Positions 23,843-38,318 are shown, counted from the first letter of the stretch. The stretch: 64,000 bases of DNA from Foliamicus sp963665145 (GCA_963665145.1 OY762064.1:434001-498000); one strand, 5' to 3'. Made by a program: numbers and translations. The notes: generated by a model from the letters alone, not told the origin.

Positions 23843-25238
23843 TTGCCTGGATACCGGGGCGTTCCGGCGACACGCCCACGAGGTGGCGGATTGGATCGCG
23901 GACTATTTCGAGTCCGTGGAGCAATTCCCGGTGCGCTCACAGGCGCAACCCGGAGACCTCCTGGCCAGCCTGCCCGCAAGCGCACCGAAGCAGGCCGAGC
24001 CCATGGAGCGCATTCTCGAGGACTTCCGGCAGCTCATCCCCCCGGGCATGACGCACTGGCAGCATCCCTCCTTCTTTGCCTTTTTCCCCGCCAACTCCAG
24101 CCCGCCCTCGGTGCTGGCGGAAATGCTGACCGCCGGCATGGCGGCGCAGTGCATGTTGTGGGAAACCTCCCCGGCCGCCAACGAGCTGGAAGGCCGGATG
24201 ATGGAATGGCTGCAGGAGATGCTCGGCTTGCCGAACGAATGGCGGGGCGTGATCCAGGATTCCGCTTCGGGCGCGACGGTTTGCGCGATGCTCGCTGCGC
24301 GGGAAAAGGCCAGGGAGATCGCCAGTCTCGACAGGCAGGCCTTCTATACCTCCACCGAGGCCAATTCCTCGGTCCACAAGGGCGCGCGGATTGCCGGTTT
24401 CGGACTGGATCGGATCCGCAGCATCGAAACCGACGCTGAGCAGCAGATGAAGCCCGCCGCCCTGGCGCAGGCGATCCGGGCGGACCGGCGTGCGGGGCTC
24501 ACCCCGGCTTGCGTGGTGATCACGCTGGGCACGACAGGCACCGGCGCCATGGACCCTCTGGCCGAGATCGGCGAAATCTGCCGACGCGAGGACGTCTATC
24601 TGCACGTGGACGCCGCCTGGGCCGGCAGCGCCCTGGTTCTGCCGGAATGCCGCCACCTGATGGCGGGAATGGAGCTCGCCGATTCCTTCGTTTTCAATCC
24701 CCACAAGTGGATGTTCACGAACTTCGATTGTTCGGTTCACTTCCTCAAGGACCCTGAATCGCTTCAGCGCTCCCTGTCGATCAATCCCGTCTATCTCAAG
24801 AACACGAGCGACGAGAAGATCACCGAGTACCGGGATTTCGGCATCTCGCTCGGCCGGCGGTTCCGTGCGCTGAAGCTGTGGTTCGTGATTCGTTCGTTCG
24901 GAGTCGAAGGCCTGCAGGAGAAGATCCGCTCTCACATCCGCTGGACGGAGGAACTGGCGCAGGAGATCCGGGCCAGCGATGACTTCGAACTGGTCACCGG
25001 TCCCAACCTGGCGCTGATCACCTGGCGCTACGCTCCAGACGGAGCCGACGAGCAATTGGTGGACCAGGTCAACGAGCGCTTATTGGAGGCCATCAACGCC
25101 GACGGGCGCCTCTATCTGACCCGGGGTTCCGTGGACGGGCGAATGGTCATACGCTTTTCCATCGGTCAGACCTGGACCCAGGCCAGTCACGTTCACTCAG
25201 CTTGGAAAAGAATTCAGGAAGTTGCTAGAAAACTCTGA
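23835..25238 (+). CDS. PLP-dependent group II decarboxylase (aromatic-L-amino-acid type)
   Basis: A 467-residue fold-type I enzyme. The Schiff-base lysine is Lys291 in NPHKWMFTNFDCS, the PLP-nitrogen aspartate is in HVDAAWAGSA (Asp259), and THWQHPSFFAFFPAN near residues 73-87 is the substrate-pocket segment of aromatic amino acid decarboxylases. The expected reaction is loss of CO2 from Trp, Tyr, Phe or DOPA to the amine, but substrate choice cannot be read with certainty. The start ATG overlaps the end of the 77-residue gene. It converges on ftsH with only 10 bases between the stops. Confidence 0.93.
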   Translation: MTDCLDTGAFRRHAHEVADWIADYFESVEQFPVRSQAQPGDLLASLPASAPKQAEPMERILEDFRQLIPPGMTHWQHPSFFAFFPANSSPPSVLAEMLTAGMAAQCMLWETSPAANELEGRMMEWLQEMLGLPNEWRGVIQDSASGATVCAMLAAREKAREIASLDRQAFYTSTEANSSVHKGARIAGFGLDRIRSIETDAEQQMKPAALAQAIRADRRAGLTPACVVITLGTTGTGAMDPLAEIGEICRREDVYLHVDAAWAGSALVLPECRHLMAGMELADSFVFNPHKWMFTNFDCSVHFLKDPESLQRSLSINPVYLKNTSDEKITEYRDFGISLGRRFRALKLWFVIRSFGVEGLQEKIRSHIRWTEELAQEIRASDDFELVTGPNLALITWRYAPDGADEQLVDQVNERLLEAINADGRLYLTRGSVDGRMVIRFSIGQTWTQASHVHSAWKRIQEVARKL

Positions 25239-25248
25239 TATGTAAAGA

Positions 25249-27177
25249 TTAATGCTGTTCGGCCGGCTTGCCGATATCGGCGGAGGCGGCGCGCTTGCGC
25301 TTCTTGCGCTTGGCCTTTTTCTTCTTGCCCTCCTTGCCCCAGCCGGCAGGGGGGCCGGGCTCCTGCCCGTCCATGATCTCCTTGATCTGCGCCGGCTCGA
25401 GGGTCTCGTACTTGAGCAGTGCAGCCGCCATGGCATGCAGGTACTCCAGATTGGTCGTGAGTATGCCCCTGGCCTGCTCGTAGGCCGTGTCGATGATTTC
25501 GCGCACTTCCTTGTCGATGGCATGCACGGTGGCGTCGGACACCTGCTTGTGCTGGGTAACGGTTCGGCCGAGGAACACTTCGCCGTCTTCCTCGCTGTAG
25601 GTCAGCGGTCCGAGGCGTTTGGAGAGGCCCCACTTGGTGACCATGTTGCGCGCAATGGCCGTGGCGCGCTCGATATCGTTGGCTGCCCCGGTCGTTACCG
25701 CATCCTTGCCGAATATCAGTTCTTCGGCGACGCGGCCGCCGAACAGGCTGGTGACCTGGCTGATCAGGCGTTGCCGGGAGTGACTGTGGCGATCGACCTC
25801 CGGCAGAAACATGGTCACGCCAAGGGCGCGGCCACGCGGAATAATGGTGACCTTGTGCACTGGATCGTGCTCCGGCACGTTCAGTCCCACGATGGCATGA
25901 CCGGATTCGTGATAGGCGGTGAGTTTGCGCTCTTCGGGGGTCATCACCATGGACTTCCGTTCGGTGCCCATCAGGATCTTGTCCTTGGCGCGCTCGAACT
26001 CTTCCATGGTTACCGAACGGCCCCCTGCCCGGCCGGCCAGCAGCGCGGCCTCGTTGACCAGGTTGGCGAGATCGGCGCCGGAGAACCCCGGAGTGCCGCG
26101 CGCCAGGGTGCTGGCCGAAACGCTGTCGTGCACCGGGACCTTGCGCATATGGACCTTGAGGATCAGTTCCCGTCCCCGGATGTCCGGCAGCGGCACCACC
26201 ACCTGCCGGTCGAACCGTCCGGGCCTGAGCAGCGCCGGATCCAGCACGTCCGGGCGGTTGGTGGCGGCGATGACGATGATGCCTTCGCTGCCGGCAAACC
26301 CGTCCATTTCCACCAGCAGTTGATTCAGCGTCTGCTCGCGCTCATCGTGTCCGCCGCCCAGGCCGGCGCCGCGATGGCGTCCTACCGCGTCGATTTCGTC
26401 GATGAAGATGATGCAAGGCGCCTGCTTCTTGGCCTGCTCGAACATGTCGCGCACCCGCGATGCGCCCACGCCGACGAACATTTCCACGAAATCGGAGCCT
26501 GAAATGGTGAAGAACGGGGCCTCGGCCTCGCCGGCAATGGCGCGCGCCAGCAGCGTCTTGCCGGTACCCGGCGGGCCCACCATCAGCACGCCCTTGGGAA
26601 TCTTGCCGCCCAGCCGCTGGAACTTCGAGGGGTCCTTGAGGAATTCCACTACCTCGGCCACCTCTTCCTTGGCCTCCTCCACGCCCGCTACGTCTTCGAA
26701 GGTCACCGGTGTCTGGTCGGGATTGAGCAGGCGCGCGCGGCTGCGTCCGAAAGACATGGCCCCGCCCCGGCCGCCTACGCCGCCGCCTTGCATCTGGCGC
26801 ATGAAATAGAGCCAGATGCCGATCAGCAGCAGGAACGGCAGGAGATTGAGCAGGAAGGACAGCCAGGCGCTCTCCGACTTGGGCTTGGGAGAGCTCACAG
26901 TGGCGCCGTTCACGGTCAGCTCGCGGACCAACTCCGAGTTATCGGTGGAGGGGGGGCTGTAGGTTACGAACTCCTGCCCGCTGGTCTGCACGCCGCTTAT
27001 GGTGCGGTCTTCCAGGATCTCAACTTCCTTGATGCCGCCGTTGGCGGCCAGCTCAAGGAATTGCGAAAAAGTGATTTCCTCGGCTTTTTCCGTGCGATTG
27101 TTCAGCGGCTGAAGCAACATCATCAGCGCCAGCGCAATCACCAGCCAAAGGAAGAGATTCTTGGTCAGCTTGCTCAT
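25249..27177 (-). CDS. ftsH: ATP-dependent zinc metalloprotease FtsH
   Basis: A 642-residue inner-membrane AAA+ protease. Two membrane helices (about residues 8-22 and 105-126) flank a periplasmic domain. Walker A GPPGTGKT is at 201-208, the pore loop FVGVG follows, Walker B is IIFIDEIDAVG, and the zinc motif HESGH is at 423-427. The C-terminus is unusually lysine-rich (GKEGKKKKAKRKKRKR). FtsH degrades sigma-32 and LpxC in relatives, and so is tied to the heat-shock genes further right. Here it is separated from rlmE by a dioxygenase-like gene and a peroxiredoxin. No sigma-32-like box was found in the 120 bases upstream. Confidence 0.98.
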   Translation of the reverse strand: MSKLTKNLFLWLVIALALMMLLQPLNNRTEKAEEITFSQFLELAANGGIKEVEILEDRTISGVQTSGQEFVTYSPPSTDNSELVRELTVNGATVSSPKPKSESAWLSFLLNLLPFLLLIGIWLYFMRQMQGGGVGGRGGAMSFGRSRARLLNPDQTPVTFEDVAGVEEAKEEVAEVVEFLKDPSKFQRLGGKIPKGVLMVGPPGTGKTLLARAIAGEAEAPFFTISGSDFVEMFVGVGASRVRDMFEQAKKQAPCIIFIDEIDAVGRHRGAGLGGGHDEREQTLNQLLVEMDGFAGSEGIIVIAATNRPDVLDPALLRPGRFDRQVVVPLPDIRGRELILKVHMRKVPVHDSVSASTLARGTPGFSGADLANLVNEAALLAGRAGGRSVTMEEFERAKDKILMGTERKSMVMTPEERKLTAYHESGHAIVGLNVPEHDPVHKVTIIPRGRALGVTMFLPEVDRHSHSRQRLISQVTSLFGGRVAEELIFGKDAVTTGAANDIERATAIARNMVTKWGLSKRLGPLTYSEEDGEVFLGRTVTQHKQVSDATVHAIDKEVREIIDTAYEQARGILTTNLEYLHAMAAALLKYETLEPAQIKEIMDGQEPGPPAGWGKEGKKKKAKRKKRKRAASADIGKPAEQH

Positions 27178-27232
27178 TACTTCAGTACGCGCAAAAAATT
27201 CTCGGCATCAACAGACAACCTTACACGAAAGG

Positions 27233-27250
27233 CGCGACCCGCGGGTCGCG
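27233..27250. promoter_or_regulatory. Perfect 18-bp palindrome between prx and ftsH
   Basis: CGCGACCCGCGGGTCGCG is its own reverse complement. It lies 47 bases after the peroxiredoxin stop and 56 bases before the ftsH start. It could be a terminator stem for prx, although no T-run follows, or an operator. No factor can be named. Confidence 0.4.
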
Positions 27251-27297
27251 GGCGAGCCGGCCCACAGGCCCTCTATCGAGTGATTGAGGGTTCCGGT

Positions 27298-27957
27298 TCA
27301 TTTCGGCTGCGGGACGATCCGCAGATAGGGTTTGGGCGCTTTCCAGCCTTCGGGGAACTTTTCTTTCGCCTGCTCGTTGGACACCGCCGGGACGATGATG
27401 ACGTCCTCGCCCCAGTTCCAGTTGACCGGCGTCGCCACCTGGTGCGCTGCCGTGAGCTGGCAGGAATCGAGCAGCCGGAGCACTTCGTCGAAATTTCGCC
27501 CGGTGCTCATGGGATAGGTCAGCATCGCCTTGATCCGCTTGTCCGGCCCGATGATGAAAACGGAGCGCACGGTAGCGTTATCGACGGGCGTGCGTCCCTG
27601 GGACTCGTCACCGGCAGTTTCCGGCAGCATGTCGTAAAGCTTGGCGACTTCGAGCCGGGAATCGCCGATCAGCGGATAGTTCACGGCGTGCCCCTGGGTC
27701 TCTTCGATGTCCTGGACCCACGCCTCGTGATCGCTCACCGGATCGACGCTCAGCCCAATCACCTGGGCATTGCGTTTCTCGAACTCGGGCTTCAGCCCCG
27801 CCATGTAACCGAGCTCCGTCGTGCAAACCGGCGTGAAGTCCTTGGGATGAGAAAACAGGATCGCCCAGCCATCGCCGATCCAGTCATGGAAACGGATCGT
27901 TCCTTGCGTGGTCTCGGCCGTGAAGTCCGGCGCCTCTGCGTTGATTCTCAAGCTCAT
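27298..27957 (-). CDS. 1-Cys peroxiredoxin (Prx6 family)
   Basis: A 219-residue peroxidase. The peroxidatic cysteine is Cys45 in HPKDFTPVCTTE, and the long C-terminal extension ending PKPYLRIVPQPK is that of the Prx6/AhpC-TSA 1-Cys class. It reduces hydrogen peroxide and organic hydroperoxides with an external thiol. A ribosome site GGAG lies about 8 bases before the ATG, and an extended -10 sits 55 bases upstream. It follows a persulfide dioxygenase-like gene, which suggests handling of reactive sulfur or oxygen. Confidence 0.95.
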   Translation of the reverse strand: MSLRINAEAPDFTAETTQGTIRFHDWIGDGWAILFSHPKDFTPVCTTELGYMAGLKPEFEKRNAQVIGLSVDPVSDHEAWVQDIEETQGHAVNYPLIGDSRLEVAKLYDMLPETAGDESQGRTPVDNATVRSVFIIGPDKRIKAMLTYPMSTGRNFDEVLRLLDSCQLTAAHQVATPVNWNWGEDVIIVPAVSNEQAKEKFPEGWKAPKPYLRIVPQPK

Positions 27958-28011
27958 GGGGCTACTCCTTCAGGTGCGACAGGGGGGCTGCAGGTCGCAA
28001 AAAACCGGTGA

Positions 28012-28020
28012 ATTGTAGCA
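28012..28020 (-). promoter_or_regulatory. Extended -10 promoter of the peroxiredoxin gene
   Basis: Leftward TTTGCTACAAT, identical over 11 bases to the box before rpsP, with TGC-TACAAT as an extended -10. It gives a leader of about 48 bases. No good -35 at normal spacing; the nearest TTGAAC is 25 bases away. Confidence 0.45.
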
Positions 28021-28063
28021 AACCGCGCGTACATGGCCGCTCGTTCAAAGGATCCACACTCTC

Positions 28064-28930
28064 TTATTTGAGGACGTTAAGGGGGATCTTCAAGTAGCGC
28101 CTGCCGTTGGCCCGGGCCCGGGGCAAGCGCCCGGCGCAAATGTTCACCTGGAGGGAAGCAATCATCAGACGCGGTGTGGAAAGCGCCGCATCGCGTTTCC
28201 GGCGCATGGCGATGAAGTCATCGCGTGAAGTGCCTTCGCGGCAATAGATGTTGGTCCGGCGCTGCTCCGCCACCGTGCTCTGCCAGGCAATCGAACGCTT
28301 GCCGCCCGCTCCGCTGTCGTGACCCGCAAACACCCGGGTATCCGGATCCAGCGCAAGAATCCGCTGCAGGGAATCGTAGAGGACGGCCGCCGAACCGCCG
28401 GGAAAATCGCATCTGCCGGTCCCGGCGTCGGGCATCAGCAGGGTGTCGCCGACAAATGCCGCATCGCCGAACAGGTAACAGGCGCATGCCGGCGTGTGTC
28501 CGGGCGTATGCAGGACGGACACCTTCGTCTGGCCCAGGCGGAACTGCTCAAGATCTCCGAAGAGGTGATCGAATTGCGAGCCATCTGCCGTGAAGTCGCC
28601 CTCCGGATAGAACAGTTCGCCGAAGTGCCGCTGTACGGCGGTCACACCGGAGGATATTCCCAGGCGTCCTCCCAGGCGCTCCTTGACGTATTGCGCAGCA
28701 CTCAGATGGTCGGCATGAACATGGGTCTCAATGATCCACTCCAGGGCAAGCCCGGCCCCTTCCACCGCCTCGATTGCGCGCTCTACCGGCCGATAGCTTG
28801 TCTGTCCCGATGCCGGGTCGAACCCGAGAACCGGATCGATCAGCGCGGCGCATTTCGTCGCCGGGTCGCTTACGACATAGGACACGGAATGGGTTTCCGG
28901 GTCCCAGAACGCCTCCACCGCAGGCTTCAT
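28064..28930 (-). CDS. MBL-fold persulfide dioxygenase-like protein (Blh/ETHE1 family)
   Basis: A 288-residue MBL-fold enzyme with intact metal motif ETHVHADHLSA (His70, His72, Asp74, His75), then HTPGHTPACACYLFGDAAFVG and the family signature MPDAGTGRCDFPGG. The C-terminal AGHDSGAGGKRSIAWQS and TVAEQRRTNI match bacterial Blh and persulfide dioxygenases, which oxidise glutathione persulfide to sulfite with one mononuclear iron. There is no rhodanese domain. The start overlaps the rlmE stop by 4 bases, so it extends the grpE-rlmE unit. Its place in the rlmE-ftsH interval is not the usual gammaproteobacterial order. Confidence 0.88.
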   Translation of the reverse strand: MKPAVEAFWDPETHSVSYVVSDPATKCAALIDPVLGFDPASGQTSYRPVERAIEAVEGAGLALEWIIETHVHADHLSAAQYVKERLGGRLGISSGVTAVQRHFGELFYPEGDFTADGSQFDHLFGDLEQFRLGQTKVSVLHTPGHTPACACYLFGDAAFVGDTLLMPDAGTGRCDFPGGSAAVLYDSLQRILALDPDTRVFAGHDSGAGGKRSIAWQSTVAEQRRTNIYCREGTSRDDFIAMRRKRDAALSTPRLMIASLQVNICAGRLPRARANGRRYLKIPLNVLK

Positions 28931-29505
28931 GCCTGACCCACCAGGTAAGTCTCCCGACTGGCCCTGCGCGAAGCCTGGGGCGTGCGCAGGCGTACTTTCG
29001 CCAGCTGTTGCCGCGCGTCAGCCACGAATTCCTCGAATCCACTGCCCTGAAACAGTTTGGCCACAAACGCGCCGCCCGGCCGCAACAGGTCCATTGCGGC
29101 CTCCAGGGCCAGGGCCGCAAGTTCCATGGAGCGCGCCTGGTCGAAGTCCCGGTTGCCGCTGAGCCGTGGCGCCAGGTCGGAGATCACTGCATCCGCAGGC
29201 CCCTTCAAGGCGTCGCGCACCTTGCCCAGCACCGCTTTGCAGCTGACGTCTCCACGCAGCACACAAACACCCTCCAGCGCCTTGATGGGTTCGATGTCCA
29301 CCGCCACTACCGTCCCCCCGGGGGATACCCTGCGGGCGGCGTACTGGCTCCAGCCGCCGGGCGCCGCGCCGAGGTCGACAACCCGCGCGCCGCGCGCGAA
29401 CAGGCGGTCGCGGCGATCCAGTTCAGCGAGCTTGAAAGCCGACCTCGACCTCCACCCTTCGGCCCGGGCGCGGCGGGTCCAATGGTCCGCCCAGTCACTA
29501 TTCAT
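28927..29505 (-). CDS. rlmE: 23S rRNA 2'-O-ribose U2552 methyltransferase RlmE
   Basis: A 192-residue FtsJ/RrmJ enzyme, slightly short of the E. coli 209. The Lys-Asp-Lys-Glu catalytic set is visible: RSRSAFKL, VISDLAP, FVAKLFQG, and SRRASRETYLVG near the end. The SAM-binding motif is VVDLGAAPGGWSQYA. It acts on the 50S subunit in late assembly and is heat-inducible in E. coli. It overlaps greA by 8 bases upstream and the Blh-like gene by 4 downstream. No yhbY is found between greA and rlmE. Confidence 0.96.
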   Translation of the reverse strand: MNSDWADHWTRRARAEGWRSRSAFKLAELDRRDRLFARGARVVDLGAAPGGWSQYAARRVSPGGTVVAVDIEPIKALEGVCVLRGDVSCKAVLGKVRDALKGPADAVISDLAPRLSGNRDFDQARSMELAALALEAAMDLLRPGGAFVAKLFQGSGFEEFVADARQQLAKVRLRTPQASRRASRETYLVGQA

Positions 29506-29970
29506 ACTTCACTGCAACGATCTCGAAGTGTTTGACGCCACCGGGAGCGCTGATCTCCACTTCGTCGCCCTCGTACTTGCCGATCAGCGATCGGGCCATC
29601 GGCGAGACAAAGGAGATGGCGTCGTCGCGCACGCGGGCCTCATCTTCCCCAACAATCTGGTAACGCGCGTCACTCCCGCCGTCCAGGTTCTTCAATTCCA
29701 CCGTCACGCCAAACACCACACGCCCGTCATGCGGGATACGCGCCAGGTCAATTACCCGTGCGTGGCCCAGGCGGCCCTCGATATCGCGGATCCGCGCCTC
29801 GACCATTCCCTGTTGTTCCTTGGCGGCGTGGTACTCGGCGTTCTCGCGCAGGTCGCCGTGCTCGCGCGCCTCGCCGATGGCGCGCGCCAGTCGGGGGCGC
29901 TCCTTGTTCTTGAGCCGCTTGAGTTCCTCGCGAAGCGACGATTCCCCCACGCGTGTCATGGGCACCTGTG

Positions 29971-29974
<4 letters not shown>
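29498..29974 (-). CDS. greA: Transcript cleavage factor GreA
   Basis: 158 residues, the normal length. The N-terminal coiled coil carries the acidic tip motif GDLRENAEYHAAKE with the catalytic Asp and Glu, and the C-terminal FKBP-like domain includes FVSPMARSLIGKYEGDEV. It rescues backtracked RNA polymerase. The ATG overlaps the carB stop (ATGA), coupling the two, and its stop overlaps rlmE by 8 bases. Confidence 0.97.
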
Positions 29975-33181
<3,207 letters not shown>

Positions 33182-33192
<11 letters not shown>

Positions 33193-34279
33193 GGCCTTGC
33201 ATCATTCCGGCGAACCGTTCGAAGGCATAGCCCAGATCATGCGGTCCCGGGCTGGCCTCAGGGTGGCCCTGGAAACTGATTGCAGGACGGCTGCGGTGGG
33301 CCAGGCCCTGCAGCGTACCGTCGAACAGCGAGCGATGTGTCGCGCGCAGGCAAGAGGGGAGGCTCTCTTCCTCCACGGCAAAGCCGTGATTCTGGCTACT
33401 GATGGCAACCTCGCCGTTATCCAAGTCAACAATAGGATGATTGGCGCCATGATGTCCAAATTTCATCTTTATTGTCCGTGCTCCGCAGGCCAGGCCCAGG
33501 AGTTGATGTCCCAGGCAAATGCCCAGAATGGGTGTTCCCGTATCCAGAATCTCCTTTATCGTATCAATCGCGTATTGGCAGGGCTCCGGATCCCCAGGCC
33601 CGTTGGAAAGGAACACGCCGTCCGGCTTCAGGGCCAGGGCCTCGGAGGCCGGAGCCTCGGCAGGCAAAACGCGCACCCTGCGGCCGAGACGGGCCAGCGA
33701 GCGCAGAATATTGCGCTTGATACCGTAGTCGTAGGCCACGATCCATCCCGAACCGGACTTGCCGTTCTCGCCCGGCCAATCGTAGACCTTCCGGGTGGTC
33801 ACTTCCCTGGCCAGGTCCATTCCAACCATTTGCGGGGCGGCGCGGGCCTGGGCAAGCGCTTCCCCGGCACGATCGGTTCCGGTGACGATGCAACCCGGTT
33901 GCGCGCCTTCCTCGCGAAGGATGCGGGTCAGGCGGCGCGTATCGACGCCGGCGATGGCTACAGTGCCCTCGTTGCTCAGGAAGTCGGAGAAGGCGATGTC
34001 CTTGCGCCAATTGCTTTCGACCACCGGCAAATCACGAATGATCAAGCCCGCCGCATAGACCTGGTCGGACTCGTAGTCCTCGCGGTTGGCGCCGGTATTG
34101 CCGACGTGCGGGACGGTCAGGGTGACGATCTGGCGGCAGTAGGAGGGATCGGTGAGAATCTCCTGGTAGCCGGTCATTGCGGTGTTGAACACCACTTCGC
34201 CCTGGGAATTTCCGTCGGAGCCGATTGACCAGCCACGAAATACCGCCCCGCCGGCCAGGGCTAGCACCGCCGGAGTCAC
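33182..34279 (-). CDS. carA: Carbamoyl-phosphate synthase small subunit
   Basis: About 365 residues. N-terminal domain LALAGGAVFRGWSIG and FNTAMTGYQEILTDPSY; C-terminal class I glutaminase with the nucleophile in ILGICLGHQLLGLA and the His in FQGHPEASPGPHD. The GTG at 34279 is chosen because it overlaps the dapB stop as GTGA and gives the family N-terminus. The frame runs 25 residues further upstream to 34354, but that part lies within dapB and has no relation to CarA. Confidence 0.96.
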
Positions 34280-35094
34280 TCGGTTAAAGCCGTCGAGTTG
34301 GACGCCATTACGGAAGATAAATCGTACATGCCCGGCGGCCGGTTCGCAATCCATCGCGCAGCTCGCAAGGCCCCGGCGGCGAACACGCCCCGGTTGACGC
34401 TCTGGTGCCGCAATTCGAGCACTTCCTCGTTGCCGGCCAGCAAGACGGTATGGTTACCGGAAAAGCCCCCACCCCGCACCGCGCTGAATCCGATCGAGCC
34501 CTTCCTGCGTGCGCCGGTCCGGCCGTGCCGCTGAAACACCGCAGCCTCCGGGAAATCCCGGCCGCGGGCCTCAGCTGCCGTCCGTCCGAGTTGCAAGGCG
34601 GTGCCCGAAGGCGCGTCGGCCTTGTCGCGATGATGGGTCTCGATGATCTCGAGGTCGTATTCCTCACCCAGGCGCTTTGCGGCCAGCTGCAACAACTCAT
34701 CGAGTACGTAAATGCCCAGGCTCATGTTGCTGGCCTGCAGCACGGGAATCCGGGTCGATGCATGTTGAAGCGCTGCCTGCCCGGACTCGGTTATTCCCGT
34801 TACGCCCTCCACCAGCGCACAGCCGGAATCGGCGCAGGCCGCTGCGATCGCCTCGATGGCGGCAGCAGCGGAGAAATCCACTGCTACGTCCGCTACGGAC
34901 ACACTCTCGCGGGCATCACTCGTTACGGTGACGCCGGTTACGCCAAGATTGGCCGCCAGGCCGGCGTCCTGGCCGATCCACGGGTCCCCGGGGGCCGCAA
35001 GTGCCCCGGTCAAATGCAGGTCCTCGGCGAGAGCGACGCGCGACAGCAATTCCCGGCCCATGCGGCCGCTTGCACCCAGCAAACAGATCTTCAT
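34276..35094 (-). CDS. dapB: 4-hydroxy-tetrahydrodipicolinate reductase
   Basis: 272 residues. Nucleotide motif ICLLGASGRMGREL at the N-terminus, catalytic ETHHRDKADAPSGTAL and the substrate loop SNMSLGIYVL. It reduces the DapA product with NAD(P)H in the lysine and peptidoglycan pathway. The start at 35094 overlaps the dnaJ stop (ATGA); an upstream ATG at 35145 would lie inside dnaJ. It ends in a slightly extended tail after the usual RAARWIANRPPGMYDL. Confidence 0.97.
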   Translation of the reverse strand: MKICLLGASGRMGRELLSRVALAEDLHLTGALAAPGDPWIGQDAGLAANLGVTGVTVTSDARESVSVADVAVDFSAAAAIEAIAAACADSGCALVEGVTGITESGQAALQHASTRIPVLQASNMSLGIYVLDELLQLAAKRLGEEYDLEIIETHHRDKADAPSGTALQLGRTAAEARGRDFPEAAVFQRHGRTGARRKGSIGFSAVRGGGFSGNHTVLLAGNEEVLELRHQSVNRGVFAAGALRAARWIANRPPGMYDLSSVMASNSTALTE

Positions 35095-36221
35095 GACGCC
35101 TTCCGCCCGGAATCCTGCCCTTTCTTGCGCGCCCAGGATTGCCACCTGGAGCGCAAAGGCTGCTGCCGGTCTCCTGCATTCTCGACTTCGAGTTCAAATT
35201 CTTTCAGCAGACGCCGCTGGGCACGGTTGAGTTCCACCGGTGTCTCCACCTCGGCATGACAAAACAGGTGCCCCTTGCGGCCGCCGCGCGCAGGTTTCAC
35301 ACCGCGGCCGTTCAGGCGGAATATGCGGCCGGACTGGGTGCCGGCGGGAATCTTGATTTTTACGGATCCGGTCAGCGTAGGCACTTCCACTTCTCCACCC
35401 AGGGCTGCGGTGGTAAAGCTTATCGGATAGCGGCAGTGCAAGTCTCCGCCGTCGCGCGTGTAAAAGGGATGCGGCCGAACGTTCATTTCCACCATGAGGT
35501 CGCCCGAAGGGCCACCCCGACGGCCGGCATTCCCCTTGCCGCGCAAGCGGCTGCGGTCTCCCGTGTCTACGCCGGGAGGGACTTTCAGAGAAATCTCCTC
35601 GTTCTTGCGAAGCAGGCCATTGCCGGAACAATCCTTGCAGGGGCTGGACACTACCCGCCCCTCCCCGCCGCAGGCGCCGCAGGTTTGCTGGATCGAAAAA
35701 ATTCCCTGCCGCATCTGCGTGCGGCCGCTGCCGCCGCACCGGCCGCAGGTACTCAATCCGGTTCCCGGGCGGGCGCCGGAACCGCTGCAGGTCGAGCAGG
35801 CCACTTCCCGCGGGACCGTGATCCGCAAGTCGTCTCCGAAGATCGCCTGGGTAAAATCCAGATCAAGGCGGTAGCGCAAATGGGCGCCACGGCGCGCCTG
35901 ATTGCCGCCACGCCGGCGGCCACCGAACACTTCGCCGAATATGTCGCCGAATATCGTATTGAAAGGATCGCCCGACGGGCCACCGGCGCCCGCTTCCACG
36001 CCGGCATGGCCGAACTGGTCATAGGCGGCGCGCTTTTCGCCGTCGCTCAGCACCTCGTACGCGCGCTTGGCCTCCTTGAACTGGTTGGCGGCCTCTTCTC
36101 CCTGGTCGGGATTGCGATCAGGGTGGTAGCGCATGGCAAGGCGGCGGAAGGCCTTCTTGACATCGGCCTCCGACGCGTTGCGGTCCACACCCAGGACTTC
36201 ATAGTAGTCCCGCTCAGCCAC
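35091..36221 (-). CDS. dnaJ: Chaperone protein DnaJ
   Basis: A 376-residue type I J-protein: J domain with HPD in MRYHPDRNPDQG, Gly-rich linker, zinc region with four CxxCxGxG repeats (CSTCSGSG, CGRCGGSG, CGACGGEG, CKDCSGNG), and C-terminal substrate domains. It stimulates DnaK ATPase. 69 bases follow dnaK. The C-terminal tail is basic (SWARKKGQDSGRK). Confidence 0.98.
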   Translation of the reverse strand: MAERDYYEVLGVDRNASEADVKKAFRRLAMRYHPDRNPDQGEEAANQFKEAKRAYEVLSDGEKRAAYDQFGHAGVEAGAGGPSGDPFNTIFGDIFGEVFGGRRRGGNQARRGAHLRYRLDLDFTQAIFGDDLRITVPREVACSTCSGSGARPGTGLSTCGRCGGSGRTQMRQGIFSIQQTCGACGGEGRVVSSPCKDCSGNGLLRKNEEISLKVPPGVDTGDRSRLRGKGNAGRRGGPSGDLMVEMNVRPHPFYTRDGGDLHCRYPISFTTAALGGEVEVPTLTGSVKIKIPAGTQSGRIFRLNGRGVKPARGGRKGHLFCHAEVETPVELNRAQRRLLKEFELEVENAGDRQQPLRSRWQSWARKKGQDSGRKAS

Positions 36222-36290
36222 TTACGACACTCCCGTCCCGGCGCGGCGCGCCCGTGCATGCCGGGTCATTCGCGCCGCACGCACCAGGCT

Positions 36291-38240
<1,950 letters not shown>

Positions 38241-38318
38241 TCGTAATCTCCACGAGGTGTGCTTTCAACTCGCCAGTACCCGATATGAGGATTCAATCCG
38301 CGCAATTCAATGCACTTA

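Noticed and set aside
36222..36290. A possible separate heat-shock promoter for dnaJ
   Set aside because: No CTTGAAA or CCCCAT-like box on the leftward strand; the gap is short and GC-rich.
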